Shown here one piece after another: positions 1 through 9,100 of a DNA stretch of 64,000 nucleotides; position 1 is the first letter of the stretch; every line of letters begins with the position of its first letter. The stretch lies in assembly GCF_010993745.1 (NCBI RefSeq), contig NZ_WOTN01000001.1:2297235-2361234 (forward strand), in the 5' to 3' direction. A program made the position numbers and the translations under genes. Origin of the DNA: Fodinicola acaciae (GTDB taxonomy: Bacteria > Actinomycetota > Actinomycetes > Mycobacteriales > HKI-0501). The notes under the pieces are model-generated. The model saw only the letters and a list, made by a program, of their open reading frames with translations. It was not told the origin of the DNA and did not search any database.

Positions 1-493
1 TGCTGGCGCGGTAGGCGACGAACCGGTCATAGAGCACCTCCGGCTTGAGCCGCTGCTGCACCGACACGACCGGCATCCCGCGATAGGCGGCCCAGGCGCC
101 GGCGTGGTCCCAGTTGCCGGAGTGCGTGAGCGCGACGATCACACCTTTGCCTTGTGCGTGCAGCTCGTCCAGCAGCTCCGGGTTGGCCATGTCCAGCGTC
201 GCGTGTAGCCGGCTCACCGGGACCGATGGAAAGCGGAAGGCCTCCAGCCAGTAGCGCGCGTACGACCGCATGCCGTCGCGTACCAACGCGTCCAGCTCCG
301 CCTCACCGACCTCGGCACCGACGACCCGGCGCAGGTTGGACCGCAGCCGCTGGACCCCCTTGCCGCCACGCCGCGTCGACCGGTCAGCGGCGGCCTGGAA
401 GATCCGTGCGGCCAGCCGCGCCGGCAACGCGCGTACGACCCGCCAGCCGGTCAGATAGCCGGCGGCCGCGGCCGCCTCCCCGAGCCGGCTCAT
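1..493 (-). CDS. Phosphatidylinositol mannoside acyltransferase (LpxL/PatA-like), 3' part off the window
   Basis: The reverse strand from an ATG at 493 gives 164 codons beginning MSRLGEAAAAAGYLTGW and staying open to the window edge. It contains ALTHSGNWDHAGAW at about residues 118-131, the H(x4)D-type catalytic motif of the lysophospholipid/lipid A acyltransferase family (HSGNWD; many members have HxGxWE). In actinobacteria this family acylates the mannose of phosphatidylinositol mannosides at the inner face of the membrane. The ATG overlaps the stop codon of the phosphatidyltransferase gene upstream (TGA/ATG sharing bases 491-492), so the two are translationally coupled, as expected for the pgsA-acyltransferase pair of PIM synthesis. 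The family is typically about 300 residues, so roughly half is missing. The substrate is inferred from family and neighbour. Confidence 0.85.
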   Translation of the reverse strand, partial: MSRLGEAAAAAGYLTGWRVVRALPARLAARIFQAAADRSTRRGGKGVQRLRSNLRRVVGAEVGEAELDALVRDGMRSYARYWLEAFRFPSVPVSRLHATLDMANPELLDELHAQGKGVIVALTHSGNWDHAGAWAAYRGMPVVSVQQRLKPEVLYDRFVAYRAS

Positions 494-1086
494 CGCGCCT
501 GCGTCCGGACGGCGTACATCCGCTGGCCGACGGTCACCGCGCAGGCGGCCGCGAGCAGCCAGAGGCCGACCTCCATCGCGTACGGCACGCCGAATGCCTC
601 CAGCAGGCCGATGACCCCGATGGCGATGAGTCGCTCGCCGCGCTCGGCGATGCCGACCTCGCAGGTGAAGCCGAGCCCTTCGGCACGGGCCTTCACGTAC
701 GACACGATCATCGCGCCGGCGACACACGCGAGCGCGCCGGTCGCGCCCATCGTGCGATGCGCGCCGAACAGCCAGAACGCCAGCGACCCGAAGATCGCCG
801 CGTCGGCGATCCGGTCGGCGGTCGAGTCCAGGAAGGCACCCCACTTCGAGCTCGTGCCGCTGGCGCGCGCGACCGCTCCGTCGAGCACGTCGGTGAAGGC
901 CGACAGCGTCACGATGATCACCGCGACCAGCACCTGGCCGCGCGCCGCGAAACCGATCGTGCCGACGAGTACGCCGAGCAGGCCCACCAGCGTCAGAGCG
1001 TCAGGGCTGACGTGAGCGCGGGCCAGCGCGCGGCCGACCGGCGCCAGCGCGGCCGACACCCGGGCCCGCGCGAACACGTTGAGCAT
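490..1086 (-). CDS. pgsA: Phosphatidylinositol phosphate synthase (CDP-alcohol phosphatidyltransferase)
   Basis: 198-residue integral membrane enzyme. It shows the full CDP-alcohol phosphatidyltransferase signature D(x2)DG(x2)AR(x8)G(x3)D(x3)D with Asp66, Asp69, Gly70, Arg74, Gly83, Asp87 and Asp91. These residues bind the metal and CDP-diacylglycerol. Hydrophobic segments follow at about 33-65, 95-125 and 150-190. In actinobacteria with phosphatidylinositol mannosides the enzyme joins inositol 1-phosphate to CDP-diacylglycerol; the neighbouring acyltransferase supports this assignment over phosphatidylglycerophosphate synthase. The stop overlaps the next start by two bases. The family match is certain; the inositol-phosphate substrate is inferred. 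Confidence 0.88.
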   Translation of the reverse strand: MLNVFARARVSAALAPVGRALARAHVSPDALTLVGLLGVLVGTIGFAARGQVLVAVIIVTLSAFTDVLDGAVARASGTSSKWGAFLDSTADRIADAAIFGSLAFWLFGAHRTMGATGALACVAGAMIVSYVKARAEGLGFTCEVGIAERGERLIAIGVIGLLEAFGVPYAMEVGLWLLAAACAVTVGQRMYAVRTQAR

Positions 1087-1271
1087 CGCAACCCCGATCC
1101 GAGGAGCCGGCGGGACGACAGCGGTGCCCCCGGCCGGGACGGCTGGACTTTGCGGCCAAGCCTAACGGCGGCCCCACTGTCGCCGGGATCTCACCTGCGG
1201 ATGGGCGATCTTCGCGGCGGGAATCCGTGGATTCGGCACGGCTTGCGGGGTTGTCCCGAGCGGCCATCGGG

Positions 1272-1287
1272 TGTGGGATCGATCACA
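1272..1287. promoter_or_regulatory. CRP-type palindrome upstream of the EF-G-like gene
   Basis: TGTGGGATCGATCACA matches the CRP-family consensus TGTGA-N6-TCACA at 9 of 10 defined positions and extends by one base pair outward (GTGTG...CACAC). It lies 32 bases before the ATG at 1320 in a 233-base gap (1087-1319) that otherwise shows only the ribosome binding site GGGAGG at about 1305-1310. Its position would suit repression or a leaderless-proximal promoter. Binding by a CRP/GlxR-like regulator is inference. Confidence 0.4.
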
Positions 1288-1319
1288 CGGCTGGTTAACG
1301 CTATCGGGAGGCGATTCGA

Positions 1320-3503
1320 ATGCCGGGTAAAGGAGCAGAGACAGGGCAGGTGAGCAGTGCCGGCAGGGCCGGTGCCGCGGCGGGTGCGGCGGTGGTCGCC
1401 GACGACCCGTCGAAGGTCCGCAACGTCGCGCTGGTCGGCCACTCCGGGTCGGGGAAGACGACACTGGCCGAGGCGCTGCTGGCGGCCTCCGGCACGATCG
1501 GCCGGCCAGGCAAGGTCGTCGACGGCACCACCGTGTGCGACTTCGACCCCGCCGCGATCAAGCAACAGCGGTCGGTGGCGCTCGCGGTGGCGCCGTTGCT
1601 GCACCAGGGCATCAAGATCAACGTCTTCGACACCCCCGGCTATGCCGACTTCACCGGCGAGCTGCGCGCCGGCCTGCGGGCCGCGGACGCCGCGCTCTTC
1701 GTGGTCGCCGCGCCGGACGGAGTGGACGCGACGACGTCCGGGCTGTGGGCCGAGTGTGCCGCGGTGGGTATGCCCCGCGCGGTGGTGATCACGCGCCTCG
1801 ACCACCCCCGCGCGGACTTCGACGCCGCCGTCGCGGCCTGCCGCGACGCCTTCGGCGACAACGTGCTGCCGCTCTACCTGCCGGTGGACCTCGGTGACGG
1901 ACCGGCCTCCGGCCTGCTCGGACTGCTCACCCAGCAGACGTACGACCACTGCGGCGGACAGGTCGCTCCCGAGGTCCACGATCCCGACGAGGACCAACGC
2001 GAGCGCATCACCGAGGCGCGCAACCAGCTGATCGAGGGCATCATCGCCGAGAGCGAGGACGAGTCCCTGATGGACCGTTACCTCGAAGGCGAGGACATCG
2101 ACGTCAAGGTGCTCATCGAGGACCTGGAGAAGGCCACCTGCAAAGGCACCTTCTATCCGGTGATCCCGGTCAGCGCGATGACCGGCGCCGGCCTGACCGA
2201 GCTGCTCGACGGCATCATCGCCGCCTGCCCGACGCCTGGCGAGCGCCCGCTGCCGGCGGTCACCACGCTGGACGGCAAGCCGGGCCCGAAGCTCACCGCC
2301 GACCCGGACGGACCGCTGGTCGCCGAGGTCGTACGCACCAGCATCGACCCGTACGTCGGCCGGGTGTCGCTCGTGCGCGTCTTCTCCGGCACGCTGCGGC
2401 CGGACCGCCCGGTGCACGTGGCCGGCCACGGCATGGCCGACCGCGGGCACGAGGATCACGACGCCGACGAACGCGTGGCGCACCTGCAGTCGCCGCTCGG
2501 CTCGACGCTGCGCGAGGTGCCGTACTGCGTCGCCGGAGACGTGTGCGCGCTGACCAAGGTCGCCTCCGCGGAGACGGGCGACACGGTGTCCGACGCTGAC
2601 CATCCGCTGCTGATGACGCCCTGGCGGATGCCGGAGCCGCTGCTGCCGGTCGCGGTGATCGCCAAGACCCGCAGCGACGAGGACACGCTGGCCAAGAACC
2701 TCGCCAAGCTGGTGGCCGGCGACCCCACGCTCCGGCTCGAGCGCAACGCCGAGACCCACCAGCTGGTGCTGTGGTGCATGGGTGAGGCGCACGCCGACGT
2801 CGTACTCGACCGGCTGCGCAGCGGCGGCGCCGACCTGGACACCGAGCAGGTGAGGGTGCCGCTGCGCGAGACCTTCGCCGGACCGGCCAAGGCACGCGGC
2901 CGGCACGTCAAGCAGTCCGGCGGCCACGGCCAGTACGCCATCTGCGACATCGAGGTCGAGCCGCTGCCGACCGGCAGCGGCTTCGAGTTCGTGGACAAGG
3001 TGGTCGGCGGCGCCGTACCGCGGCAGTTCATCCCGAGCGTGGAGAAAGGCGTACGCGCGCAGATGGAGCGCGGCCTGACCGCCGGCTCGACCGTGGTGGA
3101 CATCCGCGTGACGCTGGTCGACGGCAAGGCGCACAGCGTCGACTCCTCCGACGCCGCGTTCCAGGCCGCCGGCGCGCTGGCGCTGCGCGAGGCCGCCTCG
3201 GCCGGCATGGTGAGCCTGCTGGAGCCGGTCGACGAGGTCGCGGTCACGGTGCCGGACGAGTTCGTCGGCGCGGTGATGGGTGACCTGTCCGGCCGCCGCG
3301 GTCGCGTACTCGGCACCGAGCCGGATCCGTCGCTGGACGAGCGTACGGTCATCCGCGCCGAGGTGCCGTCCTCCGAGCTGCTCCGGTATGCGGTCGACCT
3401 GCGGTCGATCACCTCTGGCACCGCCGCGTTCACGCGCTCCTTCATCCGGTACGAGCCGGTGCCGCAGCACCTCGCGGCGAGCTTCGCCAGCTCCGACAGC
3501 TAG
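1320..3503 (+). CDS. Elongation factor G-like GTPase (EF-G2/FusA2 type)
   Basis: 727 residues with the five-domain EF-G architecture. The G domain has the P-loop GHSGSGKT (40-47) and DTPG (104-107). The base-recognition motif is TRLD (158-161) instead of NKxD, and switch I reads KQQRSVAL instead of the ERGITI of canonical EF-G. A spacer-like, Ala/Gly-rich leader of about 30 residues precedes the P-loop. Domains II-V follow, with a domain IV/V stretch AKARGRHVKQSGGHGQYA near 520-537. Actinobacteria carry such a second EF-G, whose role in translation is unsettled. Ribosome binding site GGGAGG is 9 bases before the ATG. It is not in the str operon and stands alone between pgsA and a PHP protein. 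A canonical translocase role is unlikely; a ribosome-associated GTPase is the safest reading. Confidence 0.85.
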   Translation: MPGKGAETGQVSSAGRAGAAAGAAVVADDPSKVRNVALVGHSGSGKTTLAEALLAASGTIGRPGKVVDGTTVCDFDPAAIKQQRSVALAVAPLLHQGIKINVFDTPGYADFTGELRAGLRAADAALFVVAAPDGVDATTSGLWAECAAVGMPRAVVITRLDHPRADFDAAVAACRDAFGDNVLPLYLPVDLGDGPASGLLGLLTQQTYDHCGGQVAPEVHDPDEDQRERITEARNQLIEGIIAESEDESLMDRYLEGEDIDVKVLIEDLEKATCKGTFYPVIPVSAMTGAGLTELLDGIIAACPTPGERPLPAVTTLDGKPGPKLTADPDGPLVAEVVRTSIDPYVGRVSLVRVFSGTLRPDRPVHVAGHGMADRGHEDHDADERVAHLQSPLGSTLREVPYCVAGDVCALTKVASAETGDTVSDADHPLLMTPWRMPEPLLPVAVIAKTRSDEDTLAKNLAKLVAGDPTLRLERNAETHQLVLWCMGEAHADVVLDRLRSGGADLDTEQVRVPLRETFAGPAKARGRHVKQSGGHGQYAICDIEVEPLPTGSGFEFVDKVVGGAVPRQFIPSVEKGVRAQMERGLTAGSTVVDIRVTLVDGKAHSVDSSDAAFQAAGALALREAASAGMVSLLEPVDEVAVTVPDEFVGAVMGDLSGRRGRVLGTEPDPSLDERTVIRAEVPSSELLRYAVDLRSITSGTAAFTRSFIRYEPVPQHLAASFASSDS

Positions 3504-3508
3504 CCGTA

Positions 3509-3544
3509 CGGAGGCCGCGTCGCGTACGCGCGGCGCGGCCTCCG
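3509..3544 (+). terminator. GC-rich hairpin after the EF-G-like gene
   Basis: A perfect 11-bp inverted repeat, CGGAGGCCGCG at 3509-3519 and CGCGGCCTCCG at 3534-3544, with a 14-base loop, begins 5 bases after the stop codon. There is no T-run, as is common for actinobacterial terminators. Confidence 0.6.
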
Positions 3545-3690
3545 CGTGTGCGCAGTTGTCAGGGAATCCGGTGATTGGCCTGCTCAGGCCATGTTTCTCC
3601 AGGTCGGAGTTCACCTGTTGGTGGTTCGCTGGTCGCTGGCCGGTCCTACTGTCCCGGAGGCGAGCCAGTCATACAGGTGCGGAGGAATGC

Positions 3691-5214
3691 ATGTCTGCTG
3701 GAGAGCTGAGTCGGCGTAACCTGCTGCGAGCCGGTGGGGTCCTGTCCGCCGGTGCGGCGGTGAACATGTTGCCTGGGGTGGCTTTCGCCGACCCGGCCCC
3801 GGACGCGCAACCCGGCACGACGCAGACCCGGTCGGTCAGCGGACACTTCGCGCCGGGCAACCCCGACTTCTACTACCTGCCGGTGCAGGTGCCGCGCGGC
3901 GTCAACCAGATCGACGTCGTCTACTCGTACGACCGTCCGACCGTGCCGGCCGGCACGCGCGGCAACGCCTGCGACATCGGGATGTTCGGCCCGGAGGGCT
4001 TCCAGCTCGGCAACAAGCGCGGCTTCCGCGGCTGGTCCGGCGGCTTCCGTGACCGGTTCACCATCACAGCCTCGCAGGCCACGCCGGCCTACATCGCCGG
4101 CCCGATCACACCGGGCACCTGGCACGTCATCCTCGGCCCGTACACGATCGCGCCGCAGGGGCTGGATTACAAGGTCGACATCACGCTGACCTTCGGACCA
4201 CAGGGCACGCCGTTCACGCCGCATCCCGCACCGCTGACCGCTCCGGCCAAGCAGCGCGGCAGGGCCTGGTATCGCGGCGACTCGCACCTGCACACCGTCT
4301 ACTCCGACGGCCGCCGTACGCCGGACCAGCTGGTCGCCGCAGCGCGCGCCGCCGGCCTCGACTTCATCGTGTCGACCGACCACAACACGCACAGCTCGCA
4401 GCTGATCTGGGGCGACTACGCGACCGACGACCTGCTGATCCTCAACGGCGAGGAGGTCACCACGCGATCCGGGCACTGGCCGGCCATCGGCCTGCCCGCC
4501 GGCACCTGGCTGGACTGGCGCTATCGCGCGTCCGACCCGGTCGACTTCCGCCGGTTCGTCGAGCAGACGCACCGTGCCGGCGGACTGGTGACCGCGGCGC
4601 ATCCGTTCGCCAACTGCTTCGGCTGCACGTACGAGTTCAGCTACGAGCTGGCCGACCTGGTCGAGGTCTGGAACGGGCCGTGGACGCTGGACGACGAGGC
4701 CGCGGTGACGCACTGGGACGGCCTGCTGCGCGGCGGCCGGTGGATCCCGGCGATCGGCGACTCGGACGCGCACAACCCCGACCACATCGTCGGCCTGCCG
4801 CACACCGTCGTACTCGCCGACAGCCTGGAGCGCGGGGCGCTGCTGCGCGGCCTGAAGGCCGGCCGGTCCTGGCTGGCCGAGTCGTCGGCGGTCACCCTCG
4901 ACTTCAGCGCGTCCGCCGGCGGCCAGAAGGCCGGCATCGGCGAGCGGCTGCCGGCCGACACCGGCACTCCGGTGCAGGTGAGGGCGACCGTCAGCGGCGC
5001 GCCAGGCACGACGATCACGATTCTCGACCAGCTCGGTCCGGAGACGTCCGCGGCGGTGCCGGCATCCGGCACGGCGACGCTCACCTGGACGACGTATCCC
5101 CGCTACACGCGCTGGGTCCGCGCAGAGGTGCGACGCGCGTCCGGTGGACCGAACACGACGCAGCCGAACGCGATGGTGGCGATGACCAACCCGATCTTCG
5201 TCGGCCGGAGCTGA
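3691..5214 (+). CDS. Tat-exported PHP-domain metal-dependent phosphoesterase
   Basis: 507 residues from an ATG 5 bases after a strong GGAGGAATGC ribosome binding site; a longer upstream reading is possible but has no such site. The N-terminus SRRNLLRAGGVLSAGAAV...AFA-DPAP is a twin-arginine signal peptide, cleaved near residue 32. A beta-rich region of about 150 residues precedes the PHP domain, which shows the metal ligands DSHLHTVYSDG (about 196), STDHNTH (about 228), GEE, AAHPF and DSDAHN (about 358). A C-terminal beta domain of about 120 residues completes the protein. PHP enzymes are trinuclear metal phosphoesterases; an exported, folded-before-export form could act on phosphorylated polymers or nucleotides outside the cell. 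The substrate is unknown. Confidence 0.8.
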   Translation: MSAGELSRRNLLRAGGVLSAGAAVNMLPGVAFADPAPDAQPGTTQTRSVSGHFAPGNPDFYYLPVQVPRGVNQIDVVYSYDRPTVPAGTRGNACDIGMFGPEGFQLGNKRGFRGWSGGFRDRFTITASQATPAYIAGPITPGTWHVILGPYTIAPQGLDYKVDITLTFGPQGTPFTPHPAPLTAPAKQRGRAWYRGDSHLHTVYSDGRRTPDQLVAAARAAGLDFIVSTDHNTHSSQLIWGDYATDDLLILNGEEVTTRSGHWPAIGLPAGTWLDWRYRASDPVDFRRFVEQTHRAGGLVTAAHPFANCFGCTYEFSYELADLVEVWNGPWTLDDEAAVTHWDGLLRGGRWIPAIGDSDAHNPDHIVGLPHTVVLADSLERGALLRGLKAGRSWLAESSAVTLDFSASAGGQKAGIGERLPADTGTPVQVRATVSGAPGTTITILDQLGPETSAAVPASGTATLTWTTYPRYTRWVRAEVRRASGGPNTTQPNAMVAMTNPIFVGRS

Positions 5215-5301
5215 GCTTCACGGTGAATGTGCCGGTTTGTCGGCCATCTTCACCGTCACCCAACGAAACTTGTCCAAGCGCGGCTGTCATGCTCGACTTT
5301 C

Positions 5302-6159
5302 GTGAGGTCCACACGGGGGTCGTACGGCCGGCTGTCCGCCGGTGCCGTGGTGGTGATCGCGCTCGCGATGGTCACCGGCTGCGGCTCCACTCCGCCAGCT
5401 CCGACACCGACAATGGCGCAACATCTCGCGGTGCCGAGTCCGACGCCTTCGAGCGACGGACAGGTCCCCGGCGCGACCGCCGCCGGCACGATCCCGCCGG
5501 TCATCTCGCACGGACCGGCGACCGGCCGGCGGATCGCGCTGACGTTCGACTCCAACATGACCGACCGGATGCTCGGCAAGCTCAACCGCGACCCGCGCAT
5601 CTCGTACGCCAACACGCACGTCCTGGACGAGCTCGACCGGGCACACGCGCCGGCGACGTTCTTCCTGGCGAGCCTCTGGGTCCAGCGCTATCCGGCGGTG
5701 ACCAGGCGGATCGCGGCGGACCCGCTCTTCGAGATCGCCAGCCACTCGTACGCGCACCACGGCTTCACCAGGACCTGCTATGACCTCGGCAGCCTGCCGG
5801 AGAGCCAGATGGCGGCGGACGTCGAGCGCTCGTTCGACGTACTGAAACCGTACGGCGGCCGGCAGACGCGCTATTTCCGGTTTCCCGGCGGCTGCTACGA
5901 CCAGGCCGCGCTGCGCGCGATCGCGCCGGCCGGCTGCACGGTGATCCAGTACAGCGACGTGGCCGGCGACCCGTTCAACCACGACGTACGGTCGATCGAG
6001 CGCAACGTGCTGTCGAAGGCCGCGCCGGGCGGCATCGTCGTCATGCACATCACCGAGGCCAACGCGCCGGAGACACACAAGGCGCTGCCGGCGATCATCG
6101 CCGGCCTGCGGCAGCGCGGCTACCAGCTCGTCACGCTCTCCGACCTGCTGGGTCAGTGA
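5302..6159 (+). CDS. Lipoprotein polysaccharide deacetylase (NodB domain)
   Basis: From GTG 5302 the protein is 285 residues and opens with a compact lipoprotein signal ending VVVIALAMVTGC. An in-frame ATG at 5227 would add 25 residues before the signal and is less plausible. The NodB motifs can all be found: TFDSN (first Asp), SHSYAHH (two His metal ligands), RFPGGCYD (active-site Arg), YSDVAGDPF and a late VVMHITEANAPE (His). TFDSN replaces the usual TFDD, but the following D-rich MTD could supply an acidic residue. A membrane-anchored carbohydrate esterase 4 enzyme probably removes acetyl groups from cell-wall glycan. It ends 3 bases before the convergent HEAT-type gene. Confidence 0.8.
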   Translation: MRSTRGSYGRLSAGAVVVIALAMVTGCGSTPPAPTPTMAQHLAVPSPTPSSDGQVPGATAAGTIPPVISHGPATGRRIALTFDSNMTDRMLGKLNRDPRISYANTHVLDELDRAHAPATFFLASLWVQRYPAVTRRIAADPLFEIASHSYAHHGFTRTCYDLGSLPESQMAADVERSFDVLKPYGGRQTRYFRFPGGCYDQAALRAIAPAGCTVIQYSDVAGDPFNHDVRSIERNVLSKAAPGGIVVMHITEANAPETHKALPAIIAGLRQRGYQLVTLSDLLGQ

Positions 6160-6162
6160 CCG

Positions 6163-9100
6163 CTATTCGCCGGCGGTGAAGACCGACCAGGCCGCGGCGC
6201 AGACGTCCTGCTCCGGATGGCGCCGCAGCCACCGCAGCGACGACACGACCTGCCCCGGCCAGCCGAGCCGCGCGCCGACGTACTTCGCGAGCTCCACGGC
6301 GACGAGGCCGCCGGCCAGGTCGCCGCGGCCGGGCAGCCGGTCGAGCGCCGGCTGGATCGCGGCCGGGTCGACGGCGCTCGGCTGGCTGCCCAGCATCCAC
6401 GCGACCTCCTCGGCGGCGCGCGCTGCCAGCAGCGGCCGGTTCTTGGCCAGGTCGGCGATCTCGCCGAGCTGCGCGGCGCAGTTCTCGTCGTCGAACCGTA
6501 CGTCCAGCACCAGCAGCCGTACCGCCAGCCAGCCGAACTCGGCGTCGGCTCGCAGGTCCTCCGCCGCCGCGCGCAACGGCTGACCGCGGCGAGCCCACAG
6601 CGGCGCGGCGGACCGTACGAGGCTGCCGAGCAGGTGCAGCCGCTGCCGTGCCGGCGCGTCGCGTTCGCGCTCCCCGTCGGCGTCATGCGCGGTGGCGGCG
6701 GTCAGCTCAGCGATCATTCCGGCCAGCAGCCGGTCGCTGCCGGCGGCCAGTCCTCGGCCGACCAGCGACCGCGCGGCGCCGCGCCACTGTGGGCAGTCGA
6801 GGTCGGTGACCATGCCGGCCAGCTCCGCGGCGACCTCCGGCGCGGCGGCGTGCCAGCGGTCGAGGCAGTCGCAGGCCACCGTTGCGACCTTGGCGTCCGG
6901 ATGGCGGGCCAAGCCGGTCAGCAATCGCGCGAACCGGCCGCGGTGCCGCACCGGCAGCCGGTCCGGATCCGTACGCAGCAGCCGGATCGCAGCGTCCGGC
7001 GAGTCGGCGATCGACTGCTCCACCAGCTGCCAGGCGAGCACGTCGTCCAGATACGCCGTGGCCGCGGCCGCGATGGCGATCCGTACGTCCCGATGCTCGT
7101 TACGCCGATCCCAGGCGTCCGCCAGCGCCGGCAGCGCACCCGGCACGCGATAGTGGCCGACCAGCCGCGCGGCCTCCTTGCGCGCCGTCACCTTGGTGGC
7201 GCTCTGCAGCACCTCGGCGAGCACGGTGGCCAGCGAGTCCGGCGGCATCCAGCGCGCCAGCCGGCTCATCGTCGGCGTCGCGACCACCGACCGGTCGCCG
7301 TCCAGGAGGTCGACGATCACCCGCATCGCGGCCGCCGGCTTGCGCGACTCGGCGAGGCCGACGAGCGCCGCCGTCGCCACCGCCGGATCCGGATGGGTCA
7401 GCAGCTGCCTGGCCTCCGGCTCGTCGCCGGCCATCAGGGTGACCCTCGTGTACGCGACCTGCCAGCGGTCGTCGGCCGCGGTGAGGTCGGCGCGCGCCAG
7501 CAGCCGCGCGTACGCCGTCTGCTGTGTGGTCGTCCAGTGTGTCGCCGCGTACGGCGTCACCGGAGCCCACAGCCGCCCGCTGGTGCGGAACAGGCCGCGT
7601 ACCGGAGCGCCGAACAGCACTTTGTCGAGCAGGTCGGTCCGTCGCGACGCCAGCTGGTCGAAGACCCCGGCGACCGTCGCCACCGACGGATCCCAGGCGA
7701 GCAGCTTCTCCAGCCAGTGATCGCGGTCCCGTGGCGAGGTCAGCAGCCAGCTGGCCGCGCGGCGAGCCATGCCTTCCTGGTCGAGCGACAACACCAGCTC
7801 GACCAGCTCCGGCAGCTCCTCGATGTCCCAGCCGCGGCGGCCGAGCGCTTCGGCGAAGTTCATCAGCGGCGCCGCGTTGGCGCGGTCCAGCGCGGCCACC
7901 AGATGACCGCGCGCCGCGTCGAAGAGCAGCCGCTCCTGTCCCGGGCGGAGCCGGTGCCGCAGGCCGCCGAGGTCCCACAGCTCACCGGTGCCGGCCCTGG
8001 CGCGCCGGCCGGTGGCGGTGCCCGCGACCCACTCCACCAGCCGCGGCCCGCAGTCCGGATGCTCGGTCAGAATCCGAATGGCGAGGGTGAGCAGCTGGTG
8101 CCAGGTCTGGCCGGACAGGTCGGCGGCGTTGAGCGCGTCCGTACGGATCGTCGTCAGGCCGTCGGCCGCGGCCTGGGTGAACATGGTGAGCGGCACGTCG
8201 TTCAGCGCCGCGACGACGGCTCCGCGCACCTTGTCCTGGTCGTTGCGCAGCCGGTCGAGGCCGGTCAGCAGGTCGGCGAACGCCTGCCGGTCGCGGCCGC
8301 GGCCGGCGCAGGCGATCAGCAGCGAATAGCCGAGCGCGCGCTGGTCGGCGTCGGCGGCCGCCGTCAACGACGTGAGCTTTCGGCGTGCCTCGGGCAGCGG
8401 CAGAAAGGCGGTGAGCCGCGCGGCCTGGTCCGGATCGGCCTTGACCGGCCGCAGCCGCAGCGTCCGGCGTGTCTCCTCGTGCCGGCGAGCCGCCGGCAGC
8501 AGGTCGAGCAGACCGTCCGAGAGGCGTACGGCGGCGATCTCCGTGCCGGCGACGATGCCGTCGAGGATCGCCGGACGGCGACGCGGCGCGACCGCGGCCA
8601 GCAGCTCCAGCACGCGACCGGAAAGCTCCTGGTCGCCGTCGATCGTCCGTACGACCCGGCCGAGCTCGATCACCGTCGCGTCGTCGAGGGCGGCAATCCG
8701 GCGTGCCTGCGACCGGGTCAGCCATCGTCCCCAGCCGGCGGTCCCGAGCCGGCCGGGTTGGCTCAGCAGGTTGACGGTCCGGCCGGCGCTCGCGCTGAGC
8801 AGCCGTCCCACGACAGCCGCCGGCAGCTCGCCGACCAGCGACCGCTCCAGCAGCCGCAGCAGGCCGGACGGCCGGTGGTCGGCCAACGCGGCGACCAGTT
8901 GGTGCCGGCGGCTCCACCAGCGCCGGCGACCGGTGTCGTCGAGGCCCTCCAGCTCCGCCTCCGCGTACGCCAGCACCGCGTCCGGATGGCGGCCGGCCAG
9001 CGCACTCCAGCCGCCGAGCGCGTGTCCGAGACGTGGCAGCCACTCGGCGACCGTCACCGGTCCGGCGGCCGGCAGGATCGTCGCGGCGGCCGCGTCACCC

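Noticed and set aside
1191-3614. Long open frame on the minus strand across the EF-G-like gene
   Set aside because: An antisense frame kept open by the GC3 bias of the real gene; low-complexity Arg/Gly/Ala protein without any family motif or start site.
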